A DNA stretch of 41,150 nucleotides, from positions 1-41,150 of the forward strand of contig CAMVHE010000021.1 in assembly GCA_947167215.1 (NCBI GenBank). The letters are read 5' to 3'. Below the pieces are notes generated by a model. That model did not search any database. It was not told where the DNA came from and saw nothing but the letters and a program-made list of their open reading frames with translations. The position numbers and the translations under genes were made by a program. Positions 8,966-17,584 of the stretch are shown here, piece by piece; the first letter of the stretch is position 1; each line of letters begins with the position of its first letter. The stretch comes from an uncultured Clostridia bacterium. GTDB taxonomy: Bacteria; Bacillota; Clostridia; Christensenellales; Aristaeellaceae.

Positions 8966-10153
8966 TCAGCCTTCCCCGCCGTCCATGCGGCGGAGGATCT
9001 GATAGGTCCGCTCGCAGTTCTGTTCATCCCGGAGCGGATAGAATGCATCCAGACGCTCCCGGTATTCCTTCTGCAGCCGGAAATCGTTCCCGACGCAATC
9101 GTATACCGCCTTTACCAGTGCCTCCTCCGTCTTCACCACCGGGCCGAAGCCGTGGTCCTCATAGGAAAAATAGCCTTTCTGGTAATGGTATTTGAGGAAG
9201 TCCTCCACATCGAACTGGTAATAGATGACCGGTTTTTCCATATATCCCACGTCGAAGAAGACGCTCGAATAATCCGTGATCAGCAGGCTGCAGTGCATCA
9301 GCAGCGTCTGGACGTCATAATCCTTCCAGCTGGCCAGGATGATCCGCTCCGACGGTGATTTGAACTTGTCAAGCTCTTTCTGCAGCTCGATATGGGGATA
9401 GAAAATCAGCTTGAGGTCCTTCTCTTCCAGAAGCCGGACCAGGTCAGGATTTTCCAGCATGGACTGAAAATGCCGGTAAAAAGCCGTTTCATAGAACTGC
9501 TCTCCCTGGGGATAGTTTGAGCCGCGCCAGGTCGGCATCACCAGGATCTCCCGGGAAGGGGCATTTCCGCGCAGGAGCCTGTCAAAGCGGCACAGCCCCG
9601 TATACCGGACCACCCCGTCGGGGTAACCGAATTCCGAAATCAGATAGTCATACTCCGGCTTTGCACCGCTGGTAAAGAAATCCACCTTCATGGTGGGATA
9701 GCGCATCCACTGCATCTCGTCCTTGATGATGCCGTGCTGCAGGAAAATCTGCTTTCCTCTGGGGCGGATTCCCACCTGACGCAGGTGGTAATAGGCCATC
9801 AGGTCGGGAGCACAGGGCTGCACGTGGGTGCTGATCAGCATGTCCGCCGCCAGATACATCAGATAATGGCGGAGCGATCTCCACGCAGCAGTAGGCCCGA
9901 GCCGGGCAACCTTGTCATAGTCCGGGCTGGACGGGTCGATGACGAAGCACGCGTTGATCTCCGGGTGCTGGAGGCAAAGGTAGTGGAAAAACCAGTATGC
10001 GTTATCTCTGGCATCAAACCCCCGCTCCATCACCAGCCACAGGTGGCGGTAGGCTTTGTTCGTTCTTCTCAGCACTGCGGCAATGGGCCAGAGCACAGTA
10101 AGAAGGAACACATTTTTGAGGTAAATCGGCAATCGTTTCAGTTTATTGGACAT
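8966..10153 (-). CDS. CDP-glycerol glycerophosphotransferase-like protein
   Basis: This 395-residue protein resembles the TagB/TagF catalytic domain, which moves glycerol phosphate from CDP-glycerol onto a lipid-linked acceptor. Signatures seen are the HGIIKDEMQWMRYP active-site segment, the MHCSLLITDYSSVFFDVGYM motif and the following PVIYYQFD. The first hydrophobic stretch, near residues 10-28, fits monotopic membrane association. The ATG at 10153 overlaps the end of the polymerase gene by eleven bases. Within this operon it probably decorates the repeat unit with glycerol phosphate (or a related alditol phosphate), giving an anionic, teichoic-acid-like polymer. This supports a Gram-positive type of envelope. 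Confidence 0.87.
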   Translation of the reverse strand: MSNKLKRLPIYLKNVFLLTVLWPIAAVLRRTNKAYRHLWLVMERGFDARDNAYWFFHYLCLQHPEINACFVIDPSSPDYDKVARLGPTAAWRSLRHYLMYLAADMLISTHVQPCAPDLMAYYHLRQVGIRPRGKQIFLQHGIIKDEMQWMRYPTMKVDFFTSGAKPEYDYLISEFGYPDGVVRYTGLCRFDRLLRGNAPSREILVMPTWRGSNYPQGEQFYETAFYRHFQSMLENPDLVRLLEEKDLKLIFYPHIELQKELDKFKSPSERIILASWKDYDVQTLLMHCSLLITDYSSVFFDVGYMEKPVIYYQFDVEDFLKYHYQKGYFSYEDHGFGPVVKTEEALVKAVYDCVGNDFRLQKEYRERLDAFYPLRDEQNCERTYQILRRMDGGEG

Positions 10154-11492
10154 TGCTGAATTTTCCCTCCATTTCAATCGCCCAGACCGCATCGGCCGCT
10201 TCCTGCGGCGTCGGTGCCGTCCACTGCGGTTTTTCCCTGCTTTCGCGGTTCCGGTAGCTGTAACTCATGGGAATTACCCTCAGGCCGATGCTGCTCCAGA
10301 AATAGAACGCAGTGTTGTCCGTCAGGTAGGTCACTGTCATATAGCACAGGAGGGCCATATACAGAATCCCGGTTTCGGTGTCGTGTTGATTCATCCAGTA
10401 AGTGGGGTAAAGGAGATAATGAATGACCGCCCACAGCGTGAACCCAAGCGCGCCGAGTTCAATGAATATCCGCAGAAGATCATTGTGCAGCGGGTACGGC
10501 CGGTTGATGAAACCCTGCCGCGTCCACATGTGGACCAGATCGGTCACGGCCTCAAAGCCCAGCCCCTTCCAGAAGGGCGAGAGCTCATAGTAGTCGTTGG
10601 GCAGGCTCCACAGCACATTTCGGCCCATCATGTCGACCCCGTGCGACTCCAGAAACGCCACCAGAATGCCGGACCGGGTCAGATAGAGATAGACATAGAA
10701 AAACAGGATCAGGATGCTTCCCGTCAGCAGAACGAGCTTCCGCCGCTCTTTGAACATGCGCAGCACCTTTACATACACGCATACGAGAGCGACCGCAGGC
10801 AGCGTGCTTCGCTTCAGTCCCAGCAGGATAAAGAACATGGCAAAGAAGATGCCCAGAATCCGCTTCCGTTTTTCCGCCGGCGTTCTTTTCGGAGCAAACA
10901 TCACAAAATAGATGAAGAACTGTCCGAAAAGGAATGTGATGTCATGGATCTCCAGTGCCCGCACGAAGCCCTCCGCTTCTCCGAAGGTAACGAGACAGGT
11001 CACCACGGAAGAGATGCTCTCCGCGACGCCGTACCTGGGCATTTCAAGCAGGGCAATGGCGGCATTGGTGGCGCACATTCCGATAAAGAGATAATTGACT
11101 GCCCTGTCCTCAAACAGGTAGCACATGCAGATCGAATAGACGACGGTGATCGTCAGAAAAAACAGCTTCTGACTGGCCCTGCTGATGGATGCCACCTTGG
11201 AGAAATCCGTGACCCATATGTACATGGTGATCAGCGTATAGACGGCAATCGGCAGCAGGAACAGGGGGAAATATTTCATCGCTTTCCGGAAGTTATCAAA
11301 ATCGGCATCCACCAGAAAGCTGAGAAAAGCGCAGGCGATCGTCCCAAGCGCCACGGCCTTGGGCAGCCCGCCATATGCGTCGTTGATGATCTTCCAGTCC
11401 CCGAGCCCGGCAACAACGGTACAGACAAGGGCGAGGACCGCGATCCACAGCGGGCAGTTTTTTTTCTCTCTCAGCAGGCTTCCGCCGCCCAT
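10143..11492 (-). CDS. O-antigen ligase/polymerase-like membrane protein (Wzy candidate)
   Basis: This 449-residue protein has about ten to twelve hydrophobic helices. A large loop contains RNVLWSLPNDYYELSPFWKGLGFE and NRPYPLHNDLLRIFIELGALG, the characteristic Wzy_C-like segment with a histidine followed by DLLRIFIELG. As the only such protein in the operon it is the likely polymerase of the repeat units. The ATG at 11492 is preferred because it lies 17 bases after the stop of the Wzz-GGDEF gene, whereas the open frame upstream overlaps that gene and is charged and non-homologous. The ribosome site there is weak. The CDP-glycerol transferase overlaps its 3' end. Confidence 0.8.
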   Translation of the reverse strand: MGGGSLLREKKNCPLWIAVLALVCTVVAGLGDWKIINDAYGGLPKAVALGTIACAFLSFLVDADFDNFRKAMKYFPLFLLPIAVYTLITMYIWVTDFSKVASISRASQKLFFLTITVVYSICMCYLFEDRAVNYLFIGMCATNAAIALLEMPRYGVAESISSVVTCLVTFGEAEGFVRALEIHDITFLFGQFFIYFVMFAPKRTPAEKRKRILGIFFAMFFILLGLKRSTLPAVALVCVYVKVLRMFKERRKLVLLTGSILILFFYVYLYLTRSGILVAFLESHGVDMMGRNVLWSLPNDYYELSPFWKGLGFEAVTDLVHMWTRQGFINRPYPLHNDLLRIFIELGALGFTLWAVIHYLLYPTYWMNQHDTETGILYMALLCYMTVTYLTDNTAFYFWSSIGLRVIPMSYSYRNRESREKPQWTAPTPQEAADAVWAIEMEGKFSNVQ

Positions 11493-11508
11493 AGCGTTCC
11501 GGGAAAGC

Positions 11509-13431
11509 TTACTGCTTGTCACTGTGCTTGTCACTTTGCTTCTCCGTGCTCTCTGTCCCCCCGGCCGCCTTTGGGGCTTCCGCGGCATTCTGCACCGGTG
11601 CAGGCGCTGCCTTTCCCTCGTTCATCCTCCGGATGGCAAGGCGGAGCAGCGTTCTGATCTCATAGACTCTCTCCGTACTGGAAACGGCCTTTCCGATGGT
11701 GTAGCGGATGCCGTGTTCCGGCTTCTGATTGTTGTACTGTTCCACCTGGCGTCCGATCGCCTCGAGAATCACGTTCAGCTTTTCAGGCGAGCAGTCCGGG
11801 AAGAAGGCGTAGAACACGCCGCTGCCGTTATAGCCCACAAATCCGTACAGATCGCCGAAGCTCTTGAGGATCATGGCGAAGTCCTTCAGCACTTCATCGC
11901 CCACGGTCCGTCCGAATTCACTGGACAGTCTGCTCAGGGAATCCATCCTCAGGGACACGATGGAGAAATTCTCATCCAGCAGTTTGGCAGAGCGTTCGTC
12001 AATGAATGCATCGCATCTTGCCCGGTTCGGGAGCTGGACCGTTTTGTCCACATACCGGAAGTAGTCAATAAAGTCGAGCGCTCTCCCCAGCAGTACGGAT
12101 CCGACGCAGCCTACCAGAACAAACAGTACGACAGCAATGACAAGGTACAGCTTGACATTTACCGTCGGCTGTACACTGATACTGCTGAGCATGGACAGAT
12201 AGTTTGCACTCAGATACCGGTTCAGTTCATGGCCCGTGTTTTCCACATACCGGTAATATTCGTTCGCCAGGTCAACACAGTGCTCCAGCTTTTCCCGGAT
12301 CTCTTCGGTGCTGTGGGATTTCTGCTTTCCCGTTCCCAGTGCGGAACGGAATACGGAAAGCAGGTATTCCTTGTGCTCCTTTTCGAGGGTCTGCTGATGG
12401 ACCTCGATGTTCAGCTTCACATACTGCTGAATGAGCGTATCATAGGTGGTTTCCGTATTGCTGGCATCGTGATTGCCCTCCACCATCTTAAGGATGTGTT
12501 CCGAGCTGGTGATAATGCTGGCAGTGGACTCAATTCCTGAGGAGGAAATGTTATAGTGGTAGTCCATGATATCCCGGTTGCCGCCGGTATACGTGTCAAT
12601 CAGCGATTTCAGATAATCGGCCCGTTCCTTCCGGTTTTCGATATCCAGCTGGATATCCTCACATTCCATGGTCAGCCGGCTCATCAGCAGGTCGATATTC
12701 TCGGCTTCCGCGTTGCTCAGGATCGCGGCATACAGGCTGGGGATCTCATAATTGTAAAGAAAATAGTAGATCCGGTACAGATCATCGTAGGTATATCCCG
12801 TCTCCACGGAGCGGAAATGCGGGTGGGCAGTCCGTTTGCTGAGCAGGTAATCCAGCATTTCCGAAACGGAAGCATCCAGCACCTCGGCGCTTTCGATATA
12901 GTCGTAAGTCCCCTCGGAAAGCGCGGAAACGCCGTTGTTCTGCAGCTGCTCCTCCACGTATTTTTCCGCGTAGAATTCGCAGTAATTCTTGATGATGGCG
13001 TCCAGCACATTCCAGGCATACTCCTCGCCGGTATCCTCGCTGCAGATATAATACACGCGATATGTATCCGTGACGTAGGAGGGATCCTCGCCCTTTTCCA
13101 GCAGAGCGGCATTCAGCAGCTGCTGTGCCTCCGGGATGACTTCCTCCACATAGCAGTTGGAGCGGATGGAGTCGATATTGGTCTGATAGCCCAGATCCGT
13201 CAGGGCGGCATCAATGACATTGGAGGAATAGATTTCCTCCACGTTCAGAGGACTTCCATCCGGCGTATAGCCGTTTTTTGCCCCGGTGTTGGTATATTGG
13301 ATGACGGCGGAAGCAACGTAGCTCTGCTGCGATTTTCCGAAAAAATAGATGGCGACGGCGCCAGCCAGGGCAAGAACAAAGATCAGCGCACTGAACTGCT
13401 TCAGATAGCGCAGTATGTTGAATTTCTTCAT
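11509..13431 (-). CDS. Wzz-like co-polymerase with a degenerate GGDEF domain
   Basis: This 640-residue protein has one membrane helix near 14-31, a long external helical domain to about 420, a second helix at 427-449, and then a cytoplasmic GGDEF-type domain. The two-helix layout is that of chain-length determinants. The C-terminal part aligns with diguanylate cyclases: LPNRARCDAFID at 467-478, RTVGDEVLKDFAMIL at 508-522, and FVGYNGSGVFYAFF at 531-544, where the GGDEF signature should be. The catalytic acidic residues are replaced by serine and glycine (537-538), so it should not make c-di-GMP; it could bind a nucleotide or act as a structural switch. The tail from about 606 is rich in alanine, proline and charged residues. 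Its ATG overlaps the upstream Wzz-like gene by four bases. Confidence 0.82.
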   Translation of the reverse strand: MKKFNILRYLKQFSALIFVLALAGAVAIYFFGKSQQSYVASAVIQYTNTGAKNGYTPDGSPLNVEEIYSSNVIDAALTDLGYQTNIDSIRSNCYVEEVIPEAQQLLNAALLEKGEDPSYVTDTYRVYYICSEDTGEEYAWNVLDAIIKNYCEFYAEKYVEEQLQNNGVSALSEGTYDYIESAEVLDASVSEMLDYLLSKRTAHPHFRSVETGYTYDDLYRIYYFLYNYEIPSLYAAILSNAEAENIDLLMSRLTMECEDIQLDIENRKERADYLKSLIDTYTGGNRDIMDYHYNISSSGIESTASIITSSEHILKMVEGNHDASNTETTYDTLIQQYVKLNIEVHQQTLEKEHKEYLLSVFRSALGTGKQKSHSTEEIREKLEHCVDLANEYYRYVENTGHELNRYLSANYLSMLSSISVQPTVNVKLYLVIAVVLFVLVGCVGSVLLGRALDFIDYFRYVDKTVQLPNRARCDAFIDERSAKLLDENFSIVSLRMDSLSRLSSEFGRTVGDEVLKDFAMILKSFGDLYGFVGYNGSGVFYAFFPDCSPEKLNVILEAIGRQVEQYNNQKPEHGIRYTIGKAVSSTERVYEIRTLLRLAIRRMNEGKAAPAPVQNAAEAPKAAGGTESTEKQSDKHSDKQ

Positions 13432-14774
13432 ACTTCTTTCTCCTTATCCGAAAGGAACACGCCCAGGAAAACGAAGAAGTATGCCGCGAAAATGGCCATT
13501 ACGGAGCAAACGAACGATGGAATCAGGCCGATCCGGTCCGCAGCAGAAACATTATCTGCAGTAAAGCCGAGATAATTGCGGGCTTTCGTGCTCGTATACA
13601 TGCTGTCCAGCGTCTGAATGTCCGAAGCAAGCTTCTGGAGCGTCCTCTCAATTTCGAGGATCATGGCGTCCGCCCGTTCCGCTGCCGCGCTGTCGGACGT
13701 ACTTGCTTCCAGCTTTTCCGCCAGATACGTGTTATACCGGATCTGTTCCATCCTCTCCATCGCGCCCCCAAGCTGCTGATTGGCGTGAATGGCCATGTTA
13801 TCCATCCCGGTTTTTGTTCTGGACATATAGTAATTCATCGACGTATCCTGCGTGGGGATCATGACGACGGCACTCATGGCGGCATCGTAGAGCTCAATGC
13901 CCCGGCTGTCCTCGTCGTAGGCAGCCATCAGCTTGTCGTAATTCAGACGGTCCATGCGGATTTTATAATCCAGCATGCCTCCCAGCTCTGCCCTGTCGTT
14001 TGCAATGCCGTTCTCGATGACATAGGACCGCAGCGTGGCGATGTCGTAGGCGGCAAGGTTTTTCGCCTGCTGCTCCAGCGACGAGAAGGTGACGCCGGTA
14101 TTCGGATCCTGGAAGTTCTTGCTGTTCTGCCTGCAGAGCTTCACATAGTTCTGCAGCTGCGTGCATTTCAGCTCCAGGAGGTCCACCGTCATCAGGTACT
14201 CATCATTGAATTTCAGATCATCAATGTCAAAAGACAGGATCGAGTGGTTGAAGCCGTAATGTTCCACAAAGTATTCGCGGTATGCCCGGCAGAGGAGGGC
14301 GAGCATATCTTCCGCTGTCCTTCCGCCAATGGCGCCGTTATCGGTAAAACTGACAACATATGAGGTGCTGATATAATACACGGTGCTGCTGACATTCTGG
14401 TTGTGCGTCGGCTGTACGCGGATGCATTTGCTCAGTTCATCCGGGCTGATCCTTCCCCCAAGACCGGCATAATCAATCAGTCGTTCCATCACTTCGGCGC
14501 TCTGGATTTCGAATATGTTGAAACGCGTCCGGTTGGGCGTCAGGCCGATGGAGGCCTCCTCGTAGTCCAGCGACAGGATCGTGCTGGCCGTAAGAAGGTT
14601 CCGGTAGTAGAAAAAGCAGCAGAAGCCCAGGAAAAGGGTCAGAAAGCAGACGGTTATGAGCATCATCCGCTTCCGGAGCACCTCAAAAGCACGCTTCAGG
14701 CTGCGCCATCCTTTGTCCGGGACAACGGACGGCAGCGCTTCCCGAACAATCTTCAGGCTGTTCTCCTCTTTCAA
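13428..14774 (-). CDS. Wzz-like chain-length determinant protein
   Basis: This 448-residue protein has a cytoplasmic N-terminus of about 35 residues, a membrane helix near 37-57, a long predicted helical extracytoplasmic domain and a second helix near 415-441. This is the topology of polysaccharide co-polymerases (Wzz/CapA type). Sequence identity to known members is not obvious to me, so the call rests on topology and location. Translation probably starts at TTG (14772-14774), nine bases after AAGGAGA. It overlaps the GGDEF-fused partner by four bases, suggesting the two form a mixed assembly. No BY-kinase is encoded alongside. Confidence 0.68.
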   Translation of the reverse strand: MKEENSLKIVREALPSVVPDKGWRSLKRAFEVLRKRMMLITVCFLTLFLGFCCFFYYRNLLTASTILSLDYEEASIGLTPNRTRFNIFEIQSAEVMERLIDYAGLGGRISPDELSKCIRVQPTHNQNVSSTVYYISTSYVVSFTDNGAIGGRTAEDMLALLCRAYREYFVEHYGFNHSILSFDIDDLKFNDEYLMTVDLLELKCTQLQNYVKLCRQNSKNFQDPNTGVTFSSLEQQAKNLAAYDIATLRSYVIENGIANDRAELGGMLDYKIRMDRLNYDKLMAAYDEDSRGIELYDAAMSAVVMIPTQDTSMNYYMSRTKTGMDNMAIHANQQLGGAMERMEQIRYNTYLAEKLEASTSDSAAAERADAMILEIERTLQKLASDIQTLDSMYTSTKARNYLGFTADNVSAADRIGLIPSFVCSVMAIFAAYFFVFLGVFLSDKEKEV

Positions 14775-14862
14775 TGTCCAGTGTCTCCTTCCTGCTTATC
14801 GAAATCGCCCCCGAGGGGCGTTCCTCTTCTTTCTGCGTTCCCTGCCATCTCCGGGGAACAGC

Positions 14863-15768
14863 TCACTTCCGGCTGATGTCAATTACAAGCAGCTCGGGAA
14901 TATTATGGATACGCGGCGGAAAAGGCCTGGAATCGCCGAGGCCCGCGCTGATGATCAGAGTCTGCTGCCTGTCCAGCGTGTATTTTCCGGAGCAGAGTTC
15001 CGGGAAAAAGCCCTCTTCATCCGAGTACAGGCCGCCCAGAAACGGAATCCTCACAATTCCGCCGTGCACATGTCCCGCAAGGCCCAGATCAAAATCGTAC
15101 TCTGACAGTGCGGTTTTAAAGAGAATGGGGATATGTGTCATGAGAATGCTGTAGGCGGAAGGCGAAATCTCCGTCTTCTCCATGAATTCCCGCCCGCCAT
15201 AGGTTTCAAAGCCGTATGCCGTGCCTTCCACGCCGATCAGCTGGATTGTATTTCCGTCGATACTGACCTCTTCCCGGGAATTGCGCAGCAGCTTCAGCCC
15301 CGCTTTTTCAAACGCTTCCGGCAGTGCCTTGTCATTTCCGGAATACATCCGTTCGCTCTCATGGTTTCCCAGAACGCCGTAGCAGGGCGTATTCCCGGCC
15401 AGGGTCGAAACCAGCTTCAGCATGGGCTGGTAATCGTCCTCTTCCCGGATGACCATGTCGCCCAGGAACAGGATGAGGTCAGGTTTCAGAGCCTGAACAT
15501 CGGAAATCAGCATTTCATTGTCAGCTCCGTATTCCCGGTTGTGAAGGTCGGAGATGACTGCGAGACGGATGTTGCCGCTGACCTTTTCGGACAGCTCCTG
15601 ATAAAAGCGTACACGGTAATGCGTCTGCGTGTAACGCATGTACAGCGTAACCGCCGCACCGGTGATAAGTACCAGCACGAGCAGAAACAGCAGAATACGG
15701 AGGAGCACTCCGAGTATTGTCCGCTTTTTCCCTCTCGGCTTCGTTTCAGTTGAAGTTGTATTCATCAT
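14863..15768 (-). CDS. Membrane-anchored metallophosphoesterase (YkuE/YaeI-like)
   Basis: This 301-residue calcineurin-like phosphoesterase has an N-terminal membrane helix (VLLRILLFLLVLVLITGAAV), so the catalytic domain faces outside. All metal-site motifs are present in order: ISDLHNREYG, FLGDMV, GNHESER, MTHIP and GHVHGG. Relatives act on phospholipid head groups or UDP-diacylglucosamine-like lipids; the substrate here is unknown. The start at 15768 follows GGGA. A longer in-frame form from 15891 reaches back across the leader to just downstream of the predicted promoter, and lacks homology. It is the first gene after the promoter and may be transcribed with the polysaccharide genes, hinting at a role in lipid-carrier or wall-polymer turnover. 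Confidence 0.85.
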   Translation of the reverse strand: MMNTTSTETKPRGKKRTILGVLLRILLFLLVLVLITGAAVTLYMRYTQTHYRVRFYQELSEKVSGNIRLAVISDLHNREYGADNEMLISDVQALKPDLILFLGDMVIREEDDYQPMLKLVSTLAGNTPCYGVLGNHESERMYSGNDKALPEAFEKAGLKLLRNSREEVSIDGNTIQLIGVEGTAYGFETYGGREFMEKTEISPSAYSILMTHIPILFKTALSEYDFDLGLAGHVHGGIVRIPFLGGLYSDEEGFFPELCSGKYTLDRQQTLIISAGLGDSRPFPPRIHNIPELLVIDISRK

Positions 15769-15921
15769 ATTGTTTTTCCCGTATTCCTGTTTCCGTTCTA
15801 TATACAAAAAACTCCAGGCCTCCCGGAGCCGGGTGTCTGAATCCCGGTTCAGAATAGGACAGCCGGTTCGGTTCGGGTCTGGAATTTCCATTTTGCAGCG
15901 CGCAGAAGTGCTATTTTAAAA

Positions 15922-15950
15922 ATTTTACCACCATGCGAATTTCATTTCAA
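15922..15950 (-). promoter_or_regulatory. Promoter of the polysaccharide operon
   Basis: On the minus strand, TTGAAA (15945-15950) and TAAAAT (15922-15927) are spaced by 17 bases. It precedes the metallophosphoesterase, and no other strong promoter is evident before the downstream Wzz, glycosyltransferase and flippase genes, so it may drive the whole run. Confidence 0.6.
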
Positions 15951-16160
15951 GGGGAATAGCTTATTTACGGCAGGTTTTCATACGGTTTGTTTCCGTACAA
16001 GGGCTACCTGACCGGATGCAGCCATATCTCAGCGGAAAAGATCGAAAAGGTTGGGTTCCCTCGTTCGGGCAGCTTTCTGTCACGCCTGCAATGTACCCGG
16101 AAGAATATCTGACGTCATATCCGGGAGGGACAGCGCGAAAGTTAATTTCACCTGATGATT

Positions 16161-16207
16161 AAAGCGGCTCCTCCCACTCTTCCTGAAGAGTGAGAGGAAC
16201 CGCTTTT
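16161..16207. terminator. Long hairpin, likely terminator of the tat operon
   Basis: AAAGCGG pairs with CCGCTTT, and inner arms built around ACTCTTC and GAAGAGT extend the stem, with only small internal mismatches. It lies just past the tatC stop codon. The T-tract is better on the plus strand (TTTTCTT) than on the minus strand (TTTAATC), so it may be bidirectional. Confidence 0.65.
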
Positions 16208-16220
16208 CTTCTCTCGTTTC

Positions 16221-16970
16221 CTATTGCTTTGGCTTTGTCAGTCTGCTGACCTGTGTACCGACTTCATACAAAAGCAGCATGGGCACTCCCAGCGCTATCT
16301 GGGAAACAACATCCGGAGGGGTCAGGATTGCCGCAAGAACAAAGATTGCCAGAATAACATATTTTCTCTTGGAGGCAAGCATCTCATAGTTCGTCAGTCC
16401 GGCCTTCGTCGTAATATACAGAAACACCGGAAGCTGAAAAGCAACCCCGAAGGGTACGATAAACCCAAACAGGAAAGAAACATATTTGTCGATAGACAGG
16501 AGCGGCACTGCCAGATTATCACCTGCCACAAGAAAGAAATCTACCGCCAGCAGGTACACTGCCGAATAGCAAAAGCATACCCCAAGCAGAAAGAGCGCAA
16601 CTGCAATAAAGAAAAGGCGTAAAAACGATTTCTTCTCATGATCATAAAGCGCCGGCTCAACAAAGCTCCAGACCTGCCACATGATAAAGGGGCTCACCAC
16701 TACCGCTGCTGCGATCAGGGCAACTTTGAACTTTGTTACCAGTGCCTCGGACATTGCCGTATAGATGATCTCTACGCCCCTGTCACGGATCGGCGTAACG
16801 ATCCAATCCATAAGCTTTTCGATCAGAAGGGTGTAGACAGTAAAAAACACAATGACAACAGCCAGCGCTGATTTGATCAGCACGGATCTCAGCTCAAGAA
16901 GATGAGAAAGAAACGGAGCTGTTTTCTCCTCGCGTGCTGTTTCGGAAGATTCCTGGTTTTGATTCAGCAT
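16221..16970 (-). CDS. tatC: Twin-arginine translocase subunit TatC
   Basis: This 249-residue TatC forms, with TatB, the receptor for twin-arginine signal peptides in the cytoplasmic membrane. It shows six hydrophobic helices and family motifs: FLSHLLELRSVLIKSALAV at the N-terminus, FIMWQVWSFVEPALYDHEKK, and FGFIVPFGVAFQLPVFLY followed by RKYVILAIFVLAAILTPPDVVSQ. The ATG at 16970 follows GGAGAGAG; a TTG slightly upstream is less likely. It is the last of three tat genes. A Tat-signal reductase is divergently encoded 2 kb away, pointing to a dedicated exporter. Confidence 0.95.
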   Translation of the reverse strand: MLNQNQESSETAREEKTAPFLSHLLELRSVLIKSALAVVIVFFTVYTLLIEKLMDWIVTPIRDRGVEIIYTAMSEALVTKFKVALIAAAVVVSPFIMWQVWSFVEPALYDHEKKSFLRLFFIAVALFLLGVCFCYSAVYLLAVDFFLVAGDNLAVPLLSIDKYVSFLFGFIVPFGVAFQLPVFLYITTKAGLTNYEMLASKRKYVILAIFVLAAILTPPDVVSQIALGVPMLLLYEVGTQVSRLTKPKQ

Positions 16971-16991
16971 ATTCTCTCTCCGCAAAAGAAC

Positions 16992-17177
16992 TTATGCCTT
17001 CTTTTCCTCATCTTTCGATGATTCCTCTTTCGCCTGCTGTGCATCATCGCGCACTTCATCTTTAAAATCCCTGATGCTCCTGCCAAGCGCCTTTCCTACC
17101 CCGGACAGCTTGCTTCCTCCAAAAAGCACCAGTGCAAGTATGATAATAAGAATGATTTCGGTTGTTCCCAGATGCAT
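16992..17177 (-). CDS. tatA: Twin-arginine translocase subunit TatA
   Basis: This 61-residue TatA is the pore-forming subunit. It has a short N-terminal hydrophobic helix starting GTTEIILIIILALVLFGG, the hinge SKLSGVGKALGRSIRDFKDE, and a charged, lysine- and glutamate-rich tail. AGGAGG lies ten bases before the ATG. It sits between tatB and tatC with short gaps, as expected of a tatBAC operon. The FGGSKL hinge distinguishes it from the TatB-like neighbour, which has GPRDLP. Confidence 0.93.
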   Translation of the reverse strand: MHLGTTEIILIIILALVLFGGSKLSGVGKALGRSIRDFKDEVRDDAQQAKEESSKDEEKKA

Positions 17178-17191
17178 AACTGATCTTCCTC

Positions 17192-17557
17192 CTATTTCCG
17201 GTAATTCGTTGAAGTTTCTTCCTTTGTCCTGTTGATTTCTTTCCGAACATCCTGCACGCTTCTGTTCATTTCCGCTTCCGCGCTCTTCAGATCGGGCGTG
17301 ATATCGATATCTTTTTTAATGGTGTTGATATCTTTCTGCAGATCTTTCTCTGTTTCCTTAAATTCACTTTCAATATCACGAAATTCTTTTTCGAGGTCTT
17401 CCCATCCTGATTCCTTCTTAATCTCTCTCCACATCAGGCGCAATCCGCGTACCCTTCTTCCAAGCCATCTGGCAACCTTCGGCAGATCGCGCGGCCCTAC
17501 GATTAAAAAAGCAATCAAAAGGATAAGCAGGACTTCCGTAAATCCGACATTGAATAT
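17192..17557 (-). CDS. tatB: Twin-arginine translocase subunit TatB (apparent ATA start)
   Basis: This 121-residue TatB-like protein has the hydrophobic segment FNVGFTEVLLILLIAFLIVG, the TatB hinge GPRDLPKVARWLGRR, and a long acidic/basic amphipathic tail typical of TatB. In-frame codons at the natural start are unusual: the canonical MF(D/N)(I/V)GF opening aligns with an ATA codon (17557-17555). A strong GGGGAGGG lies upstream, with the GGAGG core about eight bases from the ATA. The only in-frame alternative is a TTG 19 codons upstream at 17614, without a good ribosome site and ahead of the predicted -10 box. A nearby ATG (17566-17564) is out of frame. Low-level initiation or a base error are both possible. 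Confidence 0.85.
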   Translation of the reverse strand: MFNVGFTEVLLILLIAFLIVGPRDLPKVARWLGRRVRGLRLMWREIKKESGWEDLEKEFRDIESEFKETEKDLQKDINTIKKDIDITPDLKSAEAEMNRSVQDVRKEINRTKEETSTNYRK

Positions 17558-17584
17558 CTTCCATCCCTCCCCGCTGCAGCCTTG

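Larger units (their letters stand above)
15769..16220. other. Intergenic region before the tat genes
   Basis: The region contains the minus-strand promoter at 15922-15950 and the hairpin at 16161-16207. The stretch 15951-16160 shows no convincing open frame, repeat or RNA structure to me. Confidence 0.55.

Noticed and set aside
11359-12540. Plus-strand open frame opposite the Wzz-GGDEF gene
   Set aside because: No homology or ribosome site, and it overlaps coding sequence with clear domains.
17564-17566. ATG as a start for tatB
   Set aside because: It is out of frame with the TatB sequence and leads to a different, meaningless peptide.
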